Origin: Serpentinicella sp031432315
Lineage (GTDB): Bacteria > Bacillota > Clostridia > Peptostreptococcales > Natronincolaceae
Reading direction: 5' to 3'
Assembly: GCF_031432315.1 (NCBI RefSeq)
Contig: NZ_JAVKGO010000005.1
Coordinates: 100,317-164,316, forward strand
Length of the DNA: 64,000 nt
A program made the translations under genes and the position numbers. Below, piece after piece: positions 61,295-64,000 of this stretch. Each line of letters opens with the position of its first letter. The stretch's first letter is position 1. The notes below the pieces were generated by a model, which did no database searches, was not told where the DNA came from, and saw nothing but the letters and a program-made list of their open reading frames with translations.

Positions 61295-62641
61295 TTATTC
61301 TGTAAATATTTCTTTATCTATAAATGATGTGTCTATTTTATTCTCTTGGAAGCTATTGTTATTTAATATCTGTTTTTGAAATTCAATATTTGTCATAATC
61401 CCTGCTATAACTGATTCATCTAATACTCTTTTCATTCTATTAATAGCTTCATTTCTATTTTTTCCCCATACAATTATTTTCGCAATCATTGAGTCATAAG
61501 TGGGGGGAATAGTATATCCACTATAAATATGACTATCTACTCTAACGCCATATCCACCTGGTGAGAAATATCCTTCTATTTGTCCCGGAGAAGGCTTAAA
61601 GTTTTCATTAGGGTTTTCTGCATTTATTCTACACTCAATCGCATGACCATTTATCTTTACTTGCGCTTGGGTTACACTTAGTTTTTCACCGTAACATATT
61701 CTTATCTGTTCTTTTATTAAATCTATTCCTGTCGTCATTTCCGTCACAGGATGTTCTACTTGGATCCTTGTATTCATTTCTATAAAATAAAAATCTTTAT
61801 TTGTATCCAGTAGAAATTCAATAGTACCTGCATTTACGTAATTCACAGCTTTTGCTGCTTTTACAGCCACTTCTCCCATTATATCCCTTAAGTCATTACT
61901 TATTATCGTACAGGGTGCTTCCTCTAGTACTTTTTGATTTCTCCTTTGTATAGAACAATCTCTTTCACCTAAATGAATAACATTGCCATAGTTGTCAGCT
62001 AATATTTGAAATTCTATATGCCTTGGCTGTTCTACAAACTTTTCTATATACATAGAATCATCATTAAAAGCAACACTAGACTCTGATTTTGCCATATTAA
62101 ACTTTTCGGTGAAGTCTTCTTCGTTATGAACAATTCTCATGCCTCGGCCACCACCGCCACTTGCAGCCTTAATTATAACTGGAAAGCCTACATCTTTAGC
62201 AATTTCATATGCTTCTTTCGAATCATTAGTGGATTTTTTTGACCCGGGCACAACAGGTACACCAGCATTGATCATGGTTCTTCTTGCTTCTGATTTATTA
62301 CCCATAGTCTCCATATGTTCTTTTAAAGGGCCTATAAACTTTATATTATTTAATCTACATGCATCAACTAATTGTGAATTTTCCGAAAGAAATCCATACC
62401 CTGGATGAATAGCTTCAGATTTCGTCACAAGGGCTGCACTGATTATGTTATTTATATTTAAGTAGCTTTTTTTTGATGGTGCTGGCCCAATACAAATAGC
62501 TTCATCTGCTAAATGCACATGAGCTGAATCAATATCTATTTCTGAATAAACCGCTACGGTTTTTATCCCCATGTCCTTACAGGCTCTAATGATTCTTAGG
62601 GCAATTTCTCCTCTATTTGCAACTAATATTTTCTTAAACAT
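61295..62641 (-). CDS. accC: Biotin carboxylase subunit of acetyl-CoA carboxylase
   Basis: A 448-residue ATP-grasp enzyme that carboxylates biotin on AccB with ATP and bicarbonate. Motifs are KILVANRGEIALRIIRACK (4-22), EAIHPGYGFLSEN near 77, the Gly-rich loop IKAASGGGGRGM near 159, and the catalytic FIEMNTRIQVEHPVTE near 287. Length and order are complete. TAGGGGGTAA precedes the ATG. It lies 6 bp after accB and 25 bp before accD. Confidence 0.96.
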   Translation of the reverse strand: MFKKILVANRGEIALRIIRACKDMGIKTVAVYSEIDIDSAHVHLADEAICIGPAPSKKSYLNINNIISAALVTKSEAIHPGYGFLSENSQLVDACRLNNIKFIGPLKEHMETMGNKSEARRTMINAGVPVVPGSKKSTNDSKEAYEIAKDVGFPVIIKAASGGGGRGMRIVHNEEDFTEKFNMAKSESSVAFNDDSMYIEKFVEQPRHIEFQILADNYGNVIHLGERDCSIQRRNQKVLEEAPCTIISNDLRDIMGEVAVKAAKAVNYVNAGTIEFLLDTNKDFYFIEMNTRIQVEHPVTEMTTGIDLIKEQIRICYGEKLSVTQAQVKINGHAIECRINAENPNENFKPSPGQIEGYFSPGGYGVRVDSHIYSGYTIPPTYDSMIAKIIVWGKNRNEAINRMKRVLDESVIAGIMTNIEFQKQILNNNSFQENKIDTSFIDKEIFTE

Positions 62642-62647
62642 TCCGTA

Positions 62648-63115
62648 TTACCCCCTAATCCTCATTAAAGGTTGGCCATACTCAACTATATCTTCCTCAT
62701 CAATCAATACTTCAACAACCTCTCCTGCTATTTCGGATTTTATTTCATTCATCATCTTCATAGCTTCCACGATACAAAGGGTCTGGCCTTTTTCAACTCT
62801 ATCTCCTACTTTAACAAAAGGTTCCGAATCCGGACTTGGTGCTCCATAAAAGCTACCGACCATCGGCGATTTTAGAAAATAAATATCTTGATCCTGGTCT
62901 TGTGTAGAAGCTATATCTGCTCTAATCATATCTGCTGATGAATCGAAATCAGAAACAATATCTTCGTCAGTTTCTATTGTTTTTTCTAAATCTCTATCTA
63001 GATTTTTAAATCCTTTACTTATTGTAATTTTAATATCGTTCTTTTCAATTTCAACATTTTCTATACTAGTTTTATCTATTGTCAGTATTAAATCTTTTAT
63101 ATCTTTTGCATCCAC
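62648..63115 (-). CDS. accB: Biotin carboxyl carrier protein of acetyl-CoA carboxylase
   Basis: A 155-residue carrier. The N-terminal part (KDIKDLILTIDKTSIENVEI) is followed by an acidic Asp-rich linker and the biotinyl domain: KSPMVGSFYGAPSPDSEPFV, VEKGQTLCIVEAMKMMNEI with the biotin-accepting Lys in EAMKM, and VEYGQPLMRIRG at the end. The GTG at 63115 is chosen over a start 19 codons upstream because AAAGGGG lies just before it. It heads the acc operon, behind a promoter with a FapR-like box. Confidence 0.93.
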   Translation of the reverse strand: MDAKDIKDLILTIDKTSIENVEIEKNDIKITISKGFKNLDRDLEKTIETDEDIVSDFDSSADMIRADIASTQDQDQDIYFLKSPMVGSFYGAPSPDSEPFVKVGDRVEKGQTLCIVEAMKMMNEIKSEIAGEVVEVLIDEEDIVEYGQPLMRIRG

Positions 63116-63179
63116 TTTGATTACCCCTTTCAAATTCAAACTTTTTATTTTTATGCTATATATTTTTGTCACAGATTTT

Positions 63180-63196
63180 TTATTACTTGGTACTAA
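63180..63196. promoter_or_regulatory. FapR-like operator at the acc promoter
   Basis: On the minus strand TTAGTACCAAGTAATAA matches the 17-bp FapR box: the left half-site TTAGTACC is perfect and the right half has one change from GTACTAA. It lies directly after the -10 box of the acc promoter, the usual FapR location. FapR represses lipid synthesis genes and is released by malonyl-CoA, the product of this enzyme. Confidence 0.6.
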
Positions 63197-63197
63197 T

Positions 63198-63227
63198 ATT
63201 ATATCATAGTATTATTTATTAATGCAA
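63198..63227 (-). promoter_or_regulatory. Promoter of the acc operon
   Basis: On the minus strand TTGCAT (63222-63227) is followed after 18 bp by a perfect TATAAT (63198-63203). The accB GTG lies about 80 bp downstream. Confidence 0.65.
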
Positions 63228-63647
63228 GGTAGTTAAATATATTGCTGTTCTTCACATAAGTCTACAAACCCTTAGTTTACATGTTTCTTTGACAAAGGTC
63301 AGTTCAACTCGACGGTTTCTATTTAATATTCTTTTTCAAATAAAGTCTTTATGTACAACAAAACAGACTCAAAAACTTTAAGTCCGTTTATTATTTAGGG
63401 CATTATTAAAAATGCTACAATCAAGTTTAATATTTTGTTATTAATATCAAATAATCATTGATTAATTGCATATTTTTCACATATTTATTATTAATGGATT
63501 ATAATGTATTATAATTAACCTCTTATAATTTATAAAATTTACTGTAAGAAAAACAAAATACTCTTCCTCTAAAGAAAATACTTATCTTTAAGTATCATAC
63601 TTACCTTAAATAGGTTAAGGAACTTCAAATTAAAGGAGGGGATAATC

Positions 63648-63914
63648 ATGATTACAGTTTTTAACAGAAAAGAAGTTTATAATGGATACGCTTTAAAAAA
63701 ATTTAGTCAAGCGCAGAACATACTTAATACTAATAGTATTAAATATAAATATAAAGTAGTAAACCATTGTGATAGTAATAGTTTTATTGGATTAGGTATA
63801 CCAATGATCAGCACGAGTTCTGCAGAAAACCAAGATTATTCAAGAATGTACTATATCTATGTTCATAAAACAGATTATGAAAAAGCTCGGAAATTATTAG
63901 AAGTAATTCTATGA
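63648..63914 (+). CDS. Small clostridial protein, DUF2007-like
   Basis: An 88-residue protein starting ITVFNRKEVYNGYALKKFSQ and ending YIYVHKTDYEKARKLLEVI. This overall pattern (variable middle, YYIYVHK near the end) is shared by small proteins of many Clostridia and resembles DUF2007-type signalling domains. The function is unknown. AAAGGAGGGGA precedes the ATG. A terminator follows it directly. Confidence 0.72.
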   Translation: MITVFNRKEVYNGYALKKFSQAQNILNTNSIKYKYKVVNHCDSNSFIGLGIPMISTSSAENQDYSRMYYIYVHKTDYEKARKLLEVIL

Positions 63915-63937
63915 ACAAAAAACAGGTTCTATAATAA

Positions 63938-63972
63938 ATGTTGGGGTGGTTAACACTCCAGCATTTTTTATT
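63938..63972 (+). terminator. Terminator of the DUF2007-like gene
   Basis: ATGTTGGGGTG and CACTCCAGCAT pair with two G-U wobbles around GTTAA, followed by TTTTTTATT. Confidence 0.8.
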
Positions 63973-64000
63973 CAAAAAATAATGCACTTATTGAAAATAC

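Larger units (their letters stand above)
63173..63647. other. Intergenic region upstream of the acc operon
   Basis: This 475-bp gap separates the acc operon (minus) from a small plus-strand gene. It contains the acc promoter and a FapR-like operator at its left end. A hairpin with arms AAACAGACT and AGTCCGTTT (63361-63389, one mismatch) has a T run on the minus strand and no obvious gene to terminate. The rest is very AT-rich, with several TATAAT-like boxes upstream of the small gene. Confidence 0.55.

Overview
The window is AT-rich DNA with strong AGGAGG-type ribosome sites, short intergenic gaps and many U-tailed hairpin terminators. It carries spore coat genes (cotJA, partial cotJB), a Ku/LigD end-joining set, ATP-type PEP carboxykinase, a TPP riboswitch with thiT, TRAP-TAXI transport and accBCDA. 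This fits a spore-forming, chemotactic member of the Clostridia, probably near the Alkaliphilus/Natronincola group. That placement is inferred from gene content, not from a marker gene. No rRNA, tRNA, insertion sequence, prophage or CRISPR array was seen.

Layout. 1-5.6 kb, mostly minus strand: cotJAB; a two-domain secreted protein split by an in-frame TAG and flanked by two 154-bp copies of the mnmA 3' end; mnmA; a flavodoxin; a HAD phosphatase; a ferritin-like protein; sfsA; a thiamine-binding-type protein. 5.8-9.2 kb, plus strand: a dimethylargininase-like enzyme, then Ku, a stand-alone LigD-type ligase and a stand-alone LigD-type polymerase (split NHEJ system). 9.2-14.4 kb: an MscS channel and an OpuA-type glycine betaine ABC operon (osmotic stress), then a YetF-like protein. 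14.5-19.8 kb: a 566-residue transglutaminase-like protein behind a DUF1874/AcrIII-1-type ring-nuclease homologue, a DUF1292 protein, a YtrA-type GntR regulator with its ABC transporter and operator, and an LRAT-fold protein. 19.8-30 kb: old yellow enzyme, TPP riboswitch-thiT, metY, pckA, a four-LysM protein, a DNA glycosylase, a lipoprotein amidase, an XRE regulator and two deoxynucleoside kinases.

30.4-40.2 kb holds a CZB-type cytoplasmic chemoreceptor and a compact signalling operon: CheY-like regulator, hybrid histidine kinase, HPt-REC-GGDEF-REC protein, membrane-anchored HEAT-repeat protein and family 2 glycosyltransferase. A decayed EAL-domain remnant follows. Together they look like a c-di-GMP or phosphorelay switch for an extracellular polysaccharide. 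40.4-53.5 kb: a lone phytoene-desaturase-like oxidoreductase, an MFS transporter, a deoxyribonucleotidase-like HAD protein, a baeRF-family protein, a flotillin/NfeD pair, DegV, a NatAB-like ABC exporter whose second permease is fused to a CPBP protease, and an AEC transporter. 53.6-58.8 kb: a TAXI-DUF1850-TRAP operon and a cardiolipin-synthase-like phospholipase D. 59-63.2 kb: accB-accC-accD-accA behind a promoter with a FapR-like operator. The AccD lacks its usual zinc ribbon.

The best leads for something new are the ring-nuclease homologue paired with a transglutaminase-like protein and no CRISPR nearby, the phosphorelay/GGDEF/HEAT/GT2 operon, the TAG-split duplicated protein between mnmA-end repeats, and the zinc-ribbon-less AccD.
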